Assembly: GCA_963845675.1 (NCBI GenBank)
Contig: CAWJSX010000003.1
Location: 62,001-126,000, forward strand
Direction: 5' to 3'
Length of the DNA stretch: 64,000 bases
Source of the DNA: CAWJMD01 sp963845675
GTDB lineage: Bacteria > Actinomycetota > Actinomycetes > Actinomycetales > CAWJMD01
The notes beneath the pieces were generated by a model. That model had not been told where the DNA came from. It saw only the letters and a program-made list of their open reading frames with translations, and made no database searches. Shown here piece after piece: positions 11,860-21,966 of this stretch (position 1 is the first letter of the stretch; each line of letters starts with the position of its first letter). The translations under genes were made by a program, and so were the position numbers.

Positions 11860-12530
11860 CGGGTCTCACCCGCAGCGATCAGGGCCAGCGTCAGGGCGGT
11901 CGGGTCGACGACCCGTACCGGCCACGACGTGGCGTCGGACGGCAGCTCGACGGCACTGCACGCGTTGACCAGGTCACCCGCGCCGGCTGCCGAGGAGCGC
12001 GCGACCACGGCGCGGAGGGCGTCGGCCCAGCGGGTGCCCTCGTGGATCGCGCCGACGTCGAGGTCGAGCACCTCGACTCCCGTGAACGACGCCTCGTGAC
12101 CGTAGGTGCGGGCCTGGCGCACCACCTCGTCGGCGATGGCCCGGTTGCGGGCGACCGCCCCCGACCGTCGTCCGGCGAGCGCGCTCCAGCCGAGGCTGGT
12201 GCGCAGCAGACCGAACACGGGGCGGTCCAGCCGGGCGGCCAGGGCGGGGACGCCGGGGTCCAGGACGCAGTCGGGCATCAGGGCGTCGGCGTGGTCGGGC
12301 GCCTGCTCCAGGGCGGCGATGACCAGTCCCTCGGAGTCGCGCACCTCCTGCTCGGTCTCCAGGGCCAGGGGCGCCTGGGGGCCGATGTCGTGCAGCTCGA
12401 CCACGAGCCCGGCCGGGCTCAGGGCGTCGTAGCGGGCCTGGCGTCGGGCCAGCTCCTCGTCGTCGACGTGGATCGGGGTGACGGCGTACAGGCGCACGGG
12501 ACCTCCGGGTTCGGTGGGGGTGGTCGTCAC
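11856..12530 (-). CDS. Asp/Glu/hydantoin racemase superfamily protein
   Basis: The protein has 224 residues. The two catalytic cysteines of this superfamily can be placed in DALMPDCVLDPG and LVNACSAVELP, each near the end of one half of the pseudo-symmetric fold. Characterised members are aspartate, glutamate and hydantoin racemases, maleate isomerase and arylmalonate decarboxylase. With a cyclic amidohydrolase in the same operon, a hydantoin-racemase-like or maleate-isomerase-like role is reasonable, but the sequence does not decide between them. Four-base overlaps on both sides (12527-12530 and 11856-11859) indicate translational coupling. Confidence 0.8.
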   Translation of the reverse strand: MTTTPTEPGGPVRLYAVTPIHVDDEELARRQARYDALSPAGLVVELHDIGPQAPLALETEQEVRDSEGLVIAALEQAPDHADALMPDCVLDPGVPALAARLDRPVFGLLRTSLGWSALAGRRSGAVARNRAIADEVVRQARTYGHEASFTGVEVLDLDVGAIHEGTRWADALRAVVARSSAAGAGDLVNACSAVELPSDATSWPVRVVDPTALTLALIAAGETR

Positions 12531-13888
12531 TGGAGTCCTCGAAGCAGTGGTCGGACGTCCCCCGCGCCGGGCATCGCGGCGACCACGTCCTGCACAGCGT
12601 GGACGGCGTCGGGGCCCCCGAGCCAGCCGGTGAGCAGGTCGACCACGGCGGCCTCGTCAAGCGGGTGGTGGTCGGCGTCACCGACCGGGTTGGGCACCTC
12701 GACGGTGGACCGCCCCGCCGCCGTCCGGACGGTGACGCGGGCGGCGCGCTCGTGCGGGAGGCGGTCGTCCAGGTCTGGGGCGGGCCGGACGACAACGCGG
12801 TCGGCGAGGGCCACGACCCGCGGGTCGTCCCGCAGCAGGTCGCCGGAGACGGTCGGTCCGACCTCGCCGTGGACGAGCGCCGCGGCGGCGACGAAGGGGA
12901 TGCTGAACATGGCGGCCAGCCTGCTGTCCCAGCTCCGGCGGTCGAGCCCGGTCGCCAGGTGGTGCGTCTCGACGACGACCTCGTGCACCTCCGAAGCCGC
13001 GTCGGTGAGGGCGAGCGCTCGCCGCAGGTCGAGGACGGCGTCGGCCACCGGGTGGGTGAACGAGCAGGACGCGTGCCGCTTGAAGTAGCCGAGCCCGAGG
13101 TTCCAGCGGGTGCCGAGGCCGTCGGTCAGCTCGCCCGGGTCCAGCTCGCCCAGCACGACGCCGAGCGAGGACGCCGCCGTCCCGGTGTTGCGGGCCTGGC
13201 CGGCGGCCGCCATCCGCGCGGCTGCCAGGCCGGCCGTGTTGGACGCTCCCATCCACGCGTCGCGCACCGGGTTGCCGTCCAGGGCGGACGCGAAGTGCCC
13301 CGCCACGGGCAGGCCGGCGCCGGCGTCGACCGCCGTGGCCAGCCGTTGCGCGGGCAGACCCATCAGCCGTGCGCACCCCGCGGCGGCTCCCGCGACCCCC
13401 CAGCTGCCGTGCGGGTGCGCACCGGGCCGCAGCCGGGTGGCTCGGCCGAACCGGGCCGCCACCTCGTAGGCCACGACGAGCGCGGCCAGGGTGTCGGGAC
13501 CGGTGGAGCCGAGGTCGGCGGCCAGCGCGAGCACCGCCGGGAAACCGTGCGCCGCAGGGTGACCCGCTGCGTGCTTGTGACCCTCGTCGAGCTCGAGCCT
13601 CACCAGGGCGGTGGCGTTCAGCCACGCAGCCGCCTCGACGGTGGTGGCGCATCCGGCACCCACGAGTGGCGACGGGCCCGGCGATGGCCGCCACGCGTCG
13701 ACCAGGGCCCGCTGCTCGGGCTGCCGCGCGCCGAGGAGGGTGACGCCGAGCAGGTCGAGCAGCACCAGGGCCAGCCGGTCCTGCACGGCCGCCGGGACGT
13801 CGGTCCAGCCCAGCGTGGCCGCCCAGGCACCCACCTCGTCGGTGGCGTCCCGGGCCCGGTCCTGCGGCGTCGCCGTGCTCGTCGTCAC
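12527..13888 (-). CDS. MmgE/PrpD family protein, copy 2
   Basis: The GTG at 13888 gives 453 residues starting VTTSTATPQDRARDA, two bases after the livF stop. An open frame continues upstream only as an antisense-free shadow of livF. Landmarks are the N-terminal helical domain (QDRLALVLLDLLGVTLLGAR), LELDEGHKHAAGHPAAHG in place of the DFDDTH loop, HGSWGVAGAAAGCARLMGL, and YFKRHASCSFTHPVADAVL. The GHKHAAGHP loop differs from copy 1, so the two probably act on different intermediates. The reaction is unknown. It is placed directly behind the importer genes in the operon. Confidence 0.88.
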   Translation of the reverse strand: MTTSTATPQDRARDATDEVGAWAATLGWTDVPAAVQDRLALVLLDLLGVTLLGARQPEQRALVDAWRPSPGPSPLVGAGCATTVEAAAWLNATALVRLELDEGHKHAAGHPAAHGFPAVLALAADLGSTGPDTLAALVVAYEVAARFGRATRLRPGAHPHGSWGVAGAAAGCARLMGLPAQRLATAVDAGAGLPVAGHFASALDGNPVRDAWMGASNTAGLAAARMAAAGQARNTGTAASSLGVVLGELDPGELTDGLGTRWNLGLGYFKRHASCSFTHPVADAVLDLRRALALTDAASEVHEVVVETHHLATGLDRRSWDSRLAAMFSIPFVAAAALVHGEVGPTVSGDLLRDDPRVVALADRVVVRPAPDLDDRLPHERAARVTVRTAAGRSTVEVPNPVGDADHHPLDEAAVVDLLTGWLGGPDAVHAVQDVVAAMPGAGDVRPLLRGLQ

Positions 13889-13890
13889 CG

Positions 13891-14578
13891 CTACAGCCCC
13901 AGGTAGGCGGCGCGGACGCGGTCGTCCTCGGCGAGCTCGTGCCCCGGCCCGGACAGCACGCAGCTGCCGCTCTCCAGGACGTAGGCCCGGTCGGCGAGCC
14001 GTAGCGCCTGGGAGGCGTTCTGCTCCACGAGGAGGACGGCGACGCCTCGGTCCCGGATCGCGCGGACGGCGTCGAGCACGGCCCAGGTGAGCTTGGGGGA
14101 CAGGCCGGTCGACGGCTCGTCCAGCATCAGCAACCTGGGGCGCGCCATCAACGCGCGGCCGATCGCGAGCATCTGCTGCTGTCCGCCGCTGAAGGTCTCG
14201 GCCAGCTGCCGCCGACGCTCGGCGAGCATGGGGAACAGGTCGAACACCTCTGACATCGCCTCCTGCAGAGGCCGGCCGCGCTGACTCCAGGCCCCCATCC
14301 GGAGGTTCTCCTCGACGGTGAGGGGCCCGAACAGGGCGCGGTCCTCGGGCACGTGCACCAGCCCGCGCCTGACCAGCTCCGACGTGCGCACGCCGTCGAT
14401 CCGCTTGCCCTCGAACGTGATCGAGCCCTCGGTGGGACGGATGACGCCCGAGATCGCTCGCAGGGTCGTGGTCTTGCCGGCGCCGTTGCCGCCGACGAGC
14501 GCCACGATCTCGCCGGCCTCGACGTCGAGGTCGAGCTCGTGCAGGATCTGCAGGCCGTGGTAGCCGGCGCACACCTTC

Positions 14579-14592
<14 letters not shown>
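13891..14592 (-). CDS. livF: Branched-chain-amino-acid-type ABC transporter ATPase LivF
   Basis: The protein has 233 residues. It carries Walker A (GGNGAGKTT), the ABC signature (TFSGGQQQM), Walker B (RLLMLDEPSTGL) and the LivF-type tail LAEDDRVRAAYLGL. It supplies one of the two ATPase subunits of a HAAT-family importer. The 14-base overlap with livG and the following MmgE/PrpD gene two bases downstream place it inside the leftward operon. HAAT importers take up amino acids, amides, urea and aromatic or dicarboxylic acids, so the substrate here need not be an amino acid. Confidence 0.93.
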
Positions 14593-15309
<717 letters not shown>

Positions 15310-15313
<4 letters not shown>

Positions 15314-16353
15314 CGGCGTCGTCGCCACCTCTCGCGCAGGGCTCCGTAGACGCCTTGCGGCAGCACCAGGACGATGACGATGAGCAGGATCGCGTACATG
15401 ACCACGTCCAGACCCGCTCTGCCCTGGAGGAAGTCGAGGGCTGCGGGCGGGTTGCGCAGCAGGGTGGCCGTGACGTCGTTGAGCGGGCCCAGGACGACCG
15501 CGCCGATCACGGGGCCCCAGATCGTCCCCACGCCCCCGATGACAGCAGGCAGGATCGCCTGGATCGAGACGCTCGAGCCGAACGCGACGTCTGGGTCGAC
15601 GAAGAAGTAGTACTGGACGTAGAAGGTGCCCGCGACCGAGGTGATCGCGGCCGACAGGGCCATCGCGGTCACCTTGGTGCGCATCACGGGGATGCCCACG
15701 GCGGCGGCGGCTTCCTCGTCGTCGCGCACGGCGACGGTGAACCTGCCCGTGCGCGAGCGGAGGAAGAGGATGCTGACGGCGATCGACGCCACGGTCAGGG
15801 CCAGGGCGATCCAGAAGTACGAGGGCGCGCCCGGCTCGAACTGCATGAAGGCCAACGAGCTCTCCGGCCGGATCGGGACGTTGTAGCCCACCGCCCGGTT
15901 CACCAGGTCGCTGTTGATGGCGATGAGGCGGAGCATCTCGGCGAAGGCGAACGTCGACAGGGCGAAGTAGGCGCCCTTCAGCTTGTAGCGCAGAGCCAGG
16001 AACCCGATCAGCGCGGCGAACAGCGCGGCGCCCACGGCACCGGCTGCCATGCCGATCCAGGGTGAGACACCCGTCTCGACGAGCAGCCACACGCTGACGT
16101 ACGCGCCGATGCCGAAGTAGGCGGCGTGACCGAAGCTGAACATCCCGCCGAAACCGCTCATCACGTTCCAGCCCACGGCCATGATCGCGAAGACCAGCAC
16201 GCGGACGGCGACGGCCTGCGACGCGGGCGGCAGGAGGAGGGGGAGCGGGACCAGCATGACGGTGAGGACGAGCAGCACGAGCAGGTGCCGGTTCCAGGAC
16301 TGGGCCGGGAGCGCGACCGGCTCGGTGGTCTCGGGCGGTGCGGCGAGGGTCAT
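15310..16353 (-). CDS. livM: Branched-chain-amino-acid-type ABC transporter permease LivM
   Basis: The ATG at 16353 gives 347 residues starting MTLAAPPETTEPV. There are eight to ten hydrophobic membrane segments, with the LivM hallmarks NVMSGFGGMFSFGHAAYFGIG and LKGAYFALSTFAFAEMLRL. The loop RTGRFTVAVRDDEEAAAAVG is the cytoplasmic coupling helix that contacts the ATPases. The C terminus is a basic ALRERWRRRR. Both ends overlap neighbours by four bases, so it is made in step with LivH and LivG. Confidence 0.93.
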
Positions 16354-17417
16354 GACGCCGACCTGCCGAACAGCCCCTGGGGGCGCAGGAACAGCACCAG
16401 GACGAAGACGATGAACACCGACAGCAGGGGGCTCTGGCCGGGCAGGTACAGCGCACCGAGCTGTTCTGTCAGCCCGATGAGGAGGCCGCCGACGAGCGCC
16501 CCGACCACGTTGCCCATCCCGCCGAGCACCACGACCACGAAGGCCACGATGTTGAAGAGCTCGCCCGTGGTCGGCTCGATCGTGACCAGCGGCGCGACCA
16601 GCACCCCGGCGGCCCCGGCGCACGCGGTGCCGATCGCGAAGACGGCCATGTAGATCCGGCGGGTGTCGATGCCGACGTGCTGGGCACCGGCGTCGTTGGC
16701 GGCCACGGCACGGATCGCCGTACCGAGGCGGGTGCGCTGCAGCAGCACGTACAGCAGCGCTGCCAGGACGAGTGCGACGCCGAAGGCGAGCAGACGGGAC
16801 GTGCTGGTCACGGCCCCGAGGATGTGGACCCCGCTGTCGCCCGGGAGGGTGACCGACCGCGGGTTCGGGCCGAAGAACAGGAGCAGCAGGTTGTCGATGA
16901 GCAGGGCCAGCCCGAGGGTGATGAGCAGCTGGTTCTCCAGGGGCTTGCCCATCGCCCCGGCCAGGATCCCGCGTTGGACGGCCGCGCCCAGCAGGAACAT
17001 CGCAGGGACGGCGACGAGGAGGGCGAGCAGCGGGTGCACGCCGAACCGGTCGACCATCACCACGGTGATGTAGAGGGCGACGGCGAGGAACGCGCCGTGA
17101 GCGAAGTTGACGATGTCGAGCACGCCGAAGATCAGGGTCAGGCCCATCGCGACGAGCCCGTACACGCCGCCGATCAGCAGACCCACCACGACGGCCTGCG
17201 TCACGACGGTGCCGCTGCCGGCGCGCCAGTACGCCAGCGCCAGGGCAGCGACCGCGACGACGACGACGAGGCCGGCGCGCGTCCAGGTGCTCCGCGCGGT
17301 GAGCATGCGACGCCTCGCGGGACGGTCGGCGACGAGGAGCGCGTCGTCATCCGCGGTCCCGTCCGGGACGGCCTGAGCCGCCCCGGACGGAGCCGTGCTG
17401 CGCGGGTCCGACATCAC
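16350..17417 (-). CDS. livH: Branched-chain-amino-acid-type ABC transporter permease LivH
   Basis: The protein has 355 residues. After about 45 hydrophilic residues (longer than usual for LivH) come eight hydrophobic segments. They include LLIGGVYGLVAMGLTLIFG and the LivH signature NFAHGAFLAVA. The coupling loop RTRLGTAIRAVAANDAGAQHVG is intact. The C terminus ends VLFLRPQGLFG. The start overlaps the stop of the binding-protein gene (17414-17417). The extended N terminus may be real or may mean that initiation is at a later methionine, for example MLTARSTWTRAG. Confidence 0.92.
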   Translation of the reverse strand: MMSDPRSTAPSGAAQAVPDGTADDDALLVADRPARRRMLTARSTWTRAGLVVVVAVAALALAYWRAGSGTVVTQAVVVGLLIGGVYGLVAMGLTLIFGVLDIVNFAHGAFLAVALYITVVMVDRFGVHPLLALLVAVPAMFLLGAAVQRGILAGAMGKPLENQLLITLGLALLIDNLLLLFFGPNPRSVTLPGDSGVHILGAVTSTSRLLAFGVALVLAALLYVLLQRTRLGTAIRAVAANDAGAQHVGIDTRRIYMAVFAIGTACAGAAGVLVAPLVTIEPTTGELFNIVAFVVVVLGGMGNVVGALVGGLLIGLTEQLGALYLPGQSPLLSVFIVFVLVLFLRPQGLFGRSAS

Positions 17418-18667
17418 CGGCCAGGGGTGGCCGGGTAGACCGGCTCCGCCTCGGCGACGTCCGAGGGGTAGACCTGGACCACCGCGCCGGACTGGACCTG
17501 CATGAGGATCGGTGTGGCACCGTCGTTCTCACCGGTGTCGCTGAAGGTGATGTTGCCGCTCTGGGCCACCAGCGAGGGCAGGTCGGTCTCGGCGATGGCG
17601 TCCCGCAGAGCGGCCGGGTCGGCGCTGCCGGCCCTCTCGAGGGCGTCGGCGATCACGCGCACCGCGTCGTAGGCGAGCACGGCGCCGGTGCGGATCTCGT
17701 CGTCGTAGGTCGTCCGGTACAGCTCCATCAGGGCCTGCGTGTCCTCGTTGGTCGTGTCGAGGTGGTAGTTCGCGTCGAAGAAGCCCTCACCGGCCGCGCC
17801 CACCTCGGCGGGGAACTGCGGCAGGTCGTAGGCACCGTTGGCCACCCCCCACACCGCGTCGAGGTCGGGCTTGACCGTGTTGACCGCGTTGGCGACCAGC
17901 ACCCCGTCGCGGTAGTAGCCGGCCACGACGAGCACGTCGGCGCCGGCCGCCTGCACAGCGGTGATCTGGGTGGTGAAGTCGGAGACGCTGGCCGCGTCGT
18001 AGCTGACGGCCGAGACGACCTGCATGCCGAGCTCGGTGGCCTTCGCGGTGAAGGTGTCCTTGATCGCGGAGCCGAAGGGGCCCTGCTCGTGCAGGATCGC
18101 GACCTTCGGTGCCGTGCCGCCGGCGGACTCGCTCACCTCGGAGAGGAACTGAGCACCGCCCTCACCGAGGACCGAGCCGCTCGGCTGCATCCGGAAGGTG
18201 AACTGGTAGCCCTGTGACAGGATCGCGTCGGCGCTCGAGACGTCGATCACGAAGGGCACCTTGTTGCGCTCGGCGACGGCGGCGACGTTCTGGCTGACCG
18301 CGCTCTGGTAGGTCCCCACGAGCGCGACGGCGCCCTCCTGCACGAGCCGCTGGGCCTCGCTCTGCCCGACCTCGGGCGCACCCTGGGTGTCGGCGCTGGC
18401 GAGCTCCAGCTGGGCTCCACCGAGGGACTCGATGCCGCCCGCCTCGTTGATGGCGTCGACGGCGAGCTGTGCCCCGTTGTCCATCTGCTGGCCGTCCGCG
18501 GCTGCTCCGCCGCTCAGCGGGTGCAGCGCGCCGATGACGATCTTCTCCGGGTTCGCAGCACCACTGCCGCCCTCGTCGTCGACGGCTCCGGGTGGGGCCG
18601 ACCCGCCGCACGCAGCCAGAGCCAGGGGCAGGGCCACGGCGAGTGCCGTGAGCAGGGACCTCTTCAT
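17414..18667 (-). CDS. ABC transporter substrate-binding lipoprotein (LivJ/LivK type)
   Basis: The ATG at 18667 has a GGGAGAG ribosome-binding site. The 417-residue product has a lipoprotein signal peptide MKRSLLTALAVALPLALAAC with the lipobox LAAC. It is followed by a type I periplasmic-binding fold (Peripla_BP_6): IVIGALHPLSGGAAADGQQM, VALVGTYQSAVSQNVAAVAE, and KVAILHEQGPFGSAIKDTF. It would be anchored outside the membrane and pass ligand to LivHM. It is the first gene of the 13-gene leftward operon, so its ligand should be the island's growth substrate. Two dyad operators lie between it and the divergent iclR gene. Confidence 0.92.
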   Translation of the reverse strand: MKRSLLTALAVALPLALAACGGSAPPGAVDDEGGSGAANPEKIVIGALHPLSGGAAADGQQMDNGAQLAVDAINEAGGIESLGGAQLELASADTQGAPEVGQSEAQRLVQEGAVALVGTYQSAVSQNVAAVAERNKVPFVIDVSSADAILSQGYQFTFRMQPSGSVLGEGGAQFLSEVSESAGGTAPKVAILHEQGPFGSAIKDTFTAKATELGMQVVSAVSYDAASVSDFTTQITAVQAAGADVLVVAGYYRDGVLVANAVNTVKPDLDAVWGVANGAYDLPQFPAEVGAAGEGFFDANYHLDTTNEDTQALMELYRTTYDDEIRTGAVLAYDAVRVIADALERAGSADPAALRDAIAETDLPSLVAQSGNITFSDTGENDGATPILMQVQSGAVVQVYPSDVAEAEPVYPATPGR

Positions 18668-18690
18668 CGAACTCTCCCGTTGTCGAACGG

Positions 18691-18709
18691 CGTTCCTCTG
18701 CACGGAACG
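18691..18709. promoter_or_regulatory. Candidate IclR operator 1 (CGTTCC-N7-GGAACG)
   Basis: The perfect dyad CGTTCC-TCTGCAC-GGAACG lies 24 bases upstream of the start of the binding-protein gene. The same GTTCC-N7-GGAAC pattern recurs at 18836-18852 in this intergenic region. Its position, between any promoter and the start codon of the transport operon, fits repression. The binding protein is inferred to be the adjacent IclR. Confidence 0.55.
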
Positions 18710-18835
18710 ACTGCGTAGCTGTCGACTGTGACCGGAGAATCCGTGGAGGTCAAGGGGTCGACAAGGTTTTCGTGCGTGAAGTACGTTCAGAACACGCGCC
18801 GCTGGCGGCCCGTCACGCATGCCCATCCGATTGCT

Positions 18836-18852
18836 GTTCCGGTCAGCGGAAC
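18836..18852. promoter_or_regulatory. Candidate IclR operator 2 (GTTCC-N7-GGAAC)
   Basis: GTTCC-GGTCAGC-GGAAC has the same half-sites and spacing as operator 1; the arms extend to GTTCCG/CGGAAC if the spacer is taken as five bases. It ends 20 bases before the iclR ATG and just ahead of its ribosome-binding site, a place suited to autoregulation of the rightward operon. Confidence 0.55.
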
Positions 18853-18872
18853 ATATCGAGAAGGAGGAGTCG

Positions 18873-19685
18873 ATGATGACGACGGCGACGCGCGTGGCCG
18901 CGGCCAGCGGGACCGAGGCGGCCGGGCGGGTGGCCGACGTCCTGCTGGCCTTCCTCGACGGCCCGTCCGTCCACGGGGTCACGGGGCTGGCGCGCGAGCT
19001 CGACCTGTCGAAGGCCGTGGTGCACCGGATCCTGCGCACCCTCGTCGAGCGCGGGCTGGTCGTCCCGGCCACGCCGGGGGCGGGCTACCGGCTCGGTCCC
19101 GCGGCCGGGGCGCTGGGGGCCAGGGCGCTGCGCGAGTCCGATCTGCGAGGGATCGCCCTCCCGGTGCTCCGGCGTCTGCAGGCGAGCACCGGTGAGACGA
19201 CGACCGTGTCGGCGCTCGTCCCCGGCGCGCGTGTCTACCTGGACCAGGTCGTGAGCAAGAACGAGATCGCGATGACGGTGGAGGTGGGGCGGCGCTTCCC
19301 GCTGCACGCCGGCAGCTCCAGCACGAGCATGCTCGCCTTCCTGCCGCCCGCCGCGCAGGACGCGGTGGTCGCCGGAGAGCTGGAGCGACTGACCGACCTG
19401 ACGCTCGCCGACCCGGATGCGCTCCGGGAGAGGCTGGCGCAGGTACGCCGTGACGGGCACGCCCACTCCGACGGCGAACGCCAGCGCGGGGCGGGTTCGG
19501 TGGCAGCGCCCGTCTTCGGGGTGGACGGGGCGGTCGTGGGTGCGATCTCGGTGTGCGGCCCGGTCGACCGCGTCGACGACTCCGCCCGGTCCCGGTTCGT
19601 CCCGCTCCTGCTCGAGGCGGCCGACGAGATCTCGCGTGCCCTGGGCTGGCGCGGGGGCCTCCCGACGGATCAGGAGCCGGCATGA
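18873..19685 (+). CDS. IclR-family transcriptional regulator of the island
   Basis: The ATG at 18873 is chosen because a near-perfect Shine-Dalgarno AAGGAGGA (18861-18868) precedes it by four bases. The product has 270 residues. The N-terminal winged helix-turn-helix (TGLARELDLSKAVVHRILRT) is followed by the IclR effector domain: STGETTTVSALVPGARVYLD, RRFPLHAGSSSTSMLAFLP, and the ligand-pocket end GAGSVAAPVFGVDGAVVGAI. IclR proteins bind small catabolic acids and control adjacent operons. This one is the first gene of the rightward operon and diverges from the importer operon, so it very likely controls both. Its stop overlaps the next start (ATGA). Confidence 0.9.
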   Translation: MMTTATRVAAASGTEAAGRVADVLLAFLDGPSVHGVTGLARELDLSKAVVHRILRTLVERGLVVPATPGAGYRLGPAAGALGARALRESDLRGIALPVLRRLQASTGETTTVSALVPGARVYLDQVVSKNEIAMTVEVGRRFPLHAGSSSTSMLAFLPPAAQDAVVAGELERLTDLTLADPDALRERLAQVRRDGHAHSDGERQRGAGSVAAPVFGVDGAVVGAISVCGPVDRVDDSARSRFVPLLLEAADEISRALGWRGGLPTDQEPA

Positions 19686-21088
19686 CGTCGCCGATGAGCG
19701 CTCCGCCCGGACCACCGTCGATGGTCGCCGAGCAGGCACTCGGCGCGGCCGTCGCGGACACCAGCTGGCAGGAGGCGCCGCTTGAGGTGCGCGACCGGGT
19801 GGTGGACCTGGTGGCCGACACCGTCGCCGTCGCCGCGCTCGGGAGCCGTCGGGCCGAGCTGCGCGCCATGACCGAGGCGTACGCGGCGAGCACACCCGAC
19901 GGAACCGCGGCGGTCCCGGGCTCGCCCCGGGGCTGGCCGGCCTCGACCGCCGCTTTCCTCTCCGGGTGCGCCGTGGCGGCCGACCAGCTGCAGGACGGCC
20001 ACCGGCCCGCCCGCGGCCACCCTGCCTCGCACGTGGTCACCGGGGTCCTGGCGGTCGGTCAGGAGATCGGGTCCGGCGGCGCCGAGGTGCTGTCGGCCGT
20101 GCTCGCCGGCTACGAGGCCGGTGCCCGCGTCGGGCGCGCGATGCGGGGGACGCCGGTCGGCGTCCACGACATCGGGACGTGGGGCGAGGTGGGCGCAGCC
20201 GCGGGCGTCGCACGGCTGCTGGCACCAGGCGACCACGACGCCGCGGCGCGTGCCGTGGGGCTCGCCGCGGCGGCGGTCCTGCTCACCGACGCCGCCTCGG
20301 TCTTCGCCGGGGCCAGCGGTGGCCACGCGTTCCTCGGGTTGTCGGTGCAGGCCGGCGTCGAGTGCGCTCGGGCCGCCGTGGCCGGGCTCGCGCCGCTCGC
20401 CGGCGCGCCCGACCGGCACCTCGCCTCGGTGGCCGCGTCCGACTGGACACCCGGCGCGGTGGTCGAGGGGCTGGGGCCGCACGGCTGGACGAGGTGGGAG
20501 GTGCTCGAGGGGTACGTCAAGGCGCACCCGACCTGTGCCCACCTCCACGGGGTCAACGACGCCGTCGCCGACCTGGTGGCCGGCGGGCTCCGCGCCGAGG
20601 ACGTCGCGTCGGTCCAGGTGCGCTGCACGAGGTCTGCCGCGGCCTTCGACCGGCCGGCCGGCAGCGAGCTCGGCGCACGCTTCAGCATCCCCACCTCGGT
20701 CGCGGTCGCGATCTGCGCCGGTCGCCTCGACGAGACCACGGTGACCGACGATGTCGTACTGCGCCCCGACGTCCTCGCCGTGGCAGGCCGGGTGCGGGTG
20801 GTGCCCGACCCGGCCCTCGAACAGCTCGCGTCCGACGGCCGCCCCGCCGACGTCGTCGTCACGCGCCACGACGGGTCATCGACGACCGCAGCAGCTCGGC
20901 GTCCCCGCGGGGACGGGGACCGGGCGTTCGACCGGGACCAGCTGCGGGAGAAGGCCTCACGGCTGCTGCGGCACCGCTTCGCGGAGGCGGGCGAGCCGGT
21001 GCTCGACGCCGTGCACGCCCTCGCCGCAGGGGGCACCGCGGCCCACGTGGGCGAGGCGCTGCGGTCGGCCGCACGGAGGCACCCGTGA
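19682..21088 (+). CDS. MmgE/PrpD family protein, copy 3
   Basis: The ATG at 19682 overlaps the iclR stop and gives 468 residues. The fold landmarks are VRDRVVDLVADTVAVAALGS, a degenerate acidic loop (AADQLQDGHRPARGHPASH), GTWGEVGAAAGVARLLAPG, and VKAHPTCAHLHGVNDAVADL at the start of the second domain, then ARFSIPTSVAVAI. The acidic DFDD residues of copy 1 are replaced by DQLQDGHRPA. That suggests a different substrate or reaction. A C-terminal segment (RDQLREKASRLLRHRF) is the normal family end. Confidence 0.85.
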   Translation: MTSPMSAPPGPPSMVAEQALGAAVADTSWQEAPLEVRDRVVDLVADTVAVAALGSRRAELRAMTEAYAASTPDGTAAVPGSPRGWPASTAAFLSGCAVAADQLQDGHRPARGHPASHVVTGVLAVGQEIGSGGAEVLSAVLAGYEAGARVGRAMRGTPVGVHDIGTWGEVGAAAGVARLLAPGDHDAAARAVGLAAAAVLLTDAASVFAGASGGHAFLGLSVQAGVECARAAVAGLAPLAGAPDRHLASVAASDWTPGAVVEGLGPHGWTRWEVLEGYVKAHPTCAHLHGVNDAVADLVAGGLRAEDVASVQVRCTRSAAAFDRPAGSELGARFSIPTSVAVAICAGRLDETTVTDDVVLRPDVLAVAGRVRVVPDPALEQLASDGRPADVVVTRHDGSSTTAAARRPRGDGDRAFDRDQLREKASRLLRHRFAEAGEPVLDAVHALAAGGTAAHVGEALRSAARRHP

Positions 21089-21966
21089 TCGTCACCCGGG
21101 AGGACGGGGCCCTGCGGCTGGTCGACCAGGTCGAGCACGGCAGGGTGGCCGGCGCGCTCGCCGCCGCATGGGGGAACGAGCGGCTGGCCCGGCCTGCGCC
21201 GTTCGACCCGGTGGTGCTCGCTGCCGCGCGCCACGACGAGGGCTGGCGCAGCCGCGACGCGCGGCTGCTGTTCGACGACGAGCGCCGTCGCCCGCTGCAC
21301 TTCATCGACGTGGACGCCGCCGAGCACGTGCGCCTCTACCGCGACGGCGTGCGCACGGTCACGGCGGCCGACGCGTACGCGGGTCTGCTCGTCGGGATGC
21401 ACTGGACCGGCCTGTACCGCGGGCGGTGGTCGAGGCCGGGCTATGCCGCGCGCGTCGGGCGCTCGGCGCAGGACCGCGAGCTGCAGGACCGCACCGTGCG
21501 CGCCGAGCAGCGGCGCTGGGTCGACGCACGCGCGCAGGCGTGGACCGAGGACGAGCCGCGCAGCGCCTTCGAGACCCGGCTCTGGCACAACTACGACCTG
21601 CTGCAGCTGTGGGACCTGCTCTCGCTCCACCTGGTCGTGACGCCGTCCGACCCGCCCGAGCGGCCGGAGCAGCCCGTGACCTGGGGGCCGCAGCTCCTGT
21701 CGGTCGACCACGTCCCCGGTGACGTCCTGATGCCGGACGTCGGTGCGCGCCCCGGCGGAGAGGCCGTCCGGATCACCGCCTCCGTACGACGCCCGGGCGA
21801 GCTACGGCTCGACCCCTTCCCGTTCGCCGCACCCCTGGAGGTCGAGTTGGAGCACGTGCTGCTGCCGGACCGCGGTTGGAGCCCGGCCGAGGCCAGGTCC
21901 CGGTTCCGCCGGGCACCTCGCGAGTCCCGTACCTGGCGACTGGTGCCCGCGGGGCTGACCACGTGA
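21085..21966 (+). CDS. DUF3891-family protein
   Basis: The GTG at 21085 overlaps the preceding stop (GTGA) and gives 293 residues. The sequence fits DUF3891: VLAAARHDEGWRSRDARLLF with a conserved His-Asp-Glu cluster, ADAYAGLLVGMHWTGLYRG with a second His, and FETRLWHNYDLLQLWDLLSLHL. The His/Asp pattern (ARHDEGW, MHWTGLY, LWHNYD) resembles an all-helical metal-dependent enzyme related to HD domains, but this is my reading. No function is established. Its fixed place in a translationally coupled operon says it belongs to the pathway. Confidence 0.65.
   Translation: MIVTREDGALRLVDQVEHGRVAGALAAAWGNERLARPAPFDPVVLAAARHDEGWRSRDARLLFDDERRRPLHFIDVDAAEHVRLYRDGVRTVTAADAYAGLLVGMHWTGLYRGRWSRPGYAARVGRSAQDRELQDRTVRAEQRRWVDARAQAWTEDEPRSAFETRLWHNYDLLQLWDLLSLHLVVTPSDPPERPEQPVTWGPQLLSVDHVPGDVLMPDVGARPGGEAVRITASVRRPGELRLDPFPFAAPLEVELEHVLLPDRGWSPAEARSRFRRAPRESRTWRLVPAGLTT

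Noticed and set aside
18725..18753. Sigma-70 promoter for the importer operon (TTGACC with a 17-base spacer)
   Set aside because: The -35-like TTGACC on the minus strand is good, but the matching -10 position reads CACAGT, which is too far from TANNNT to support a call.
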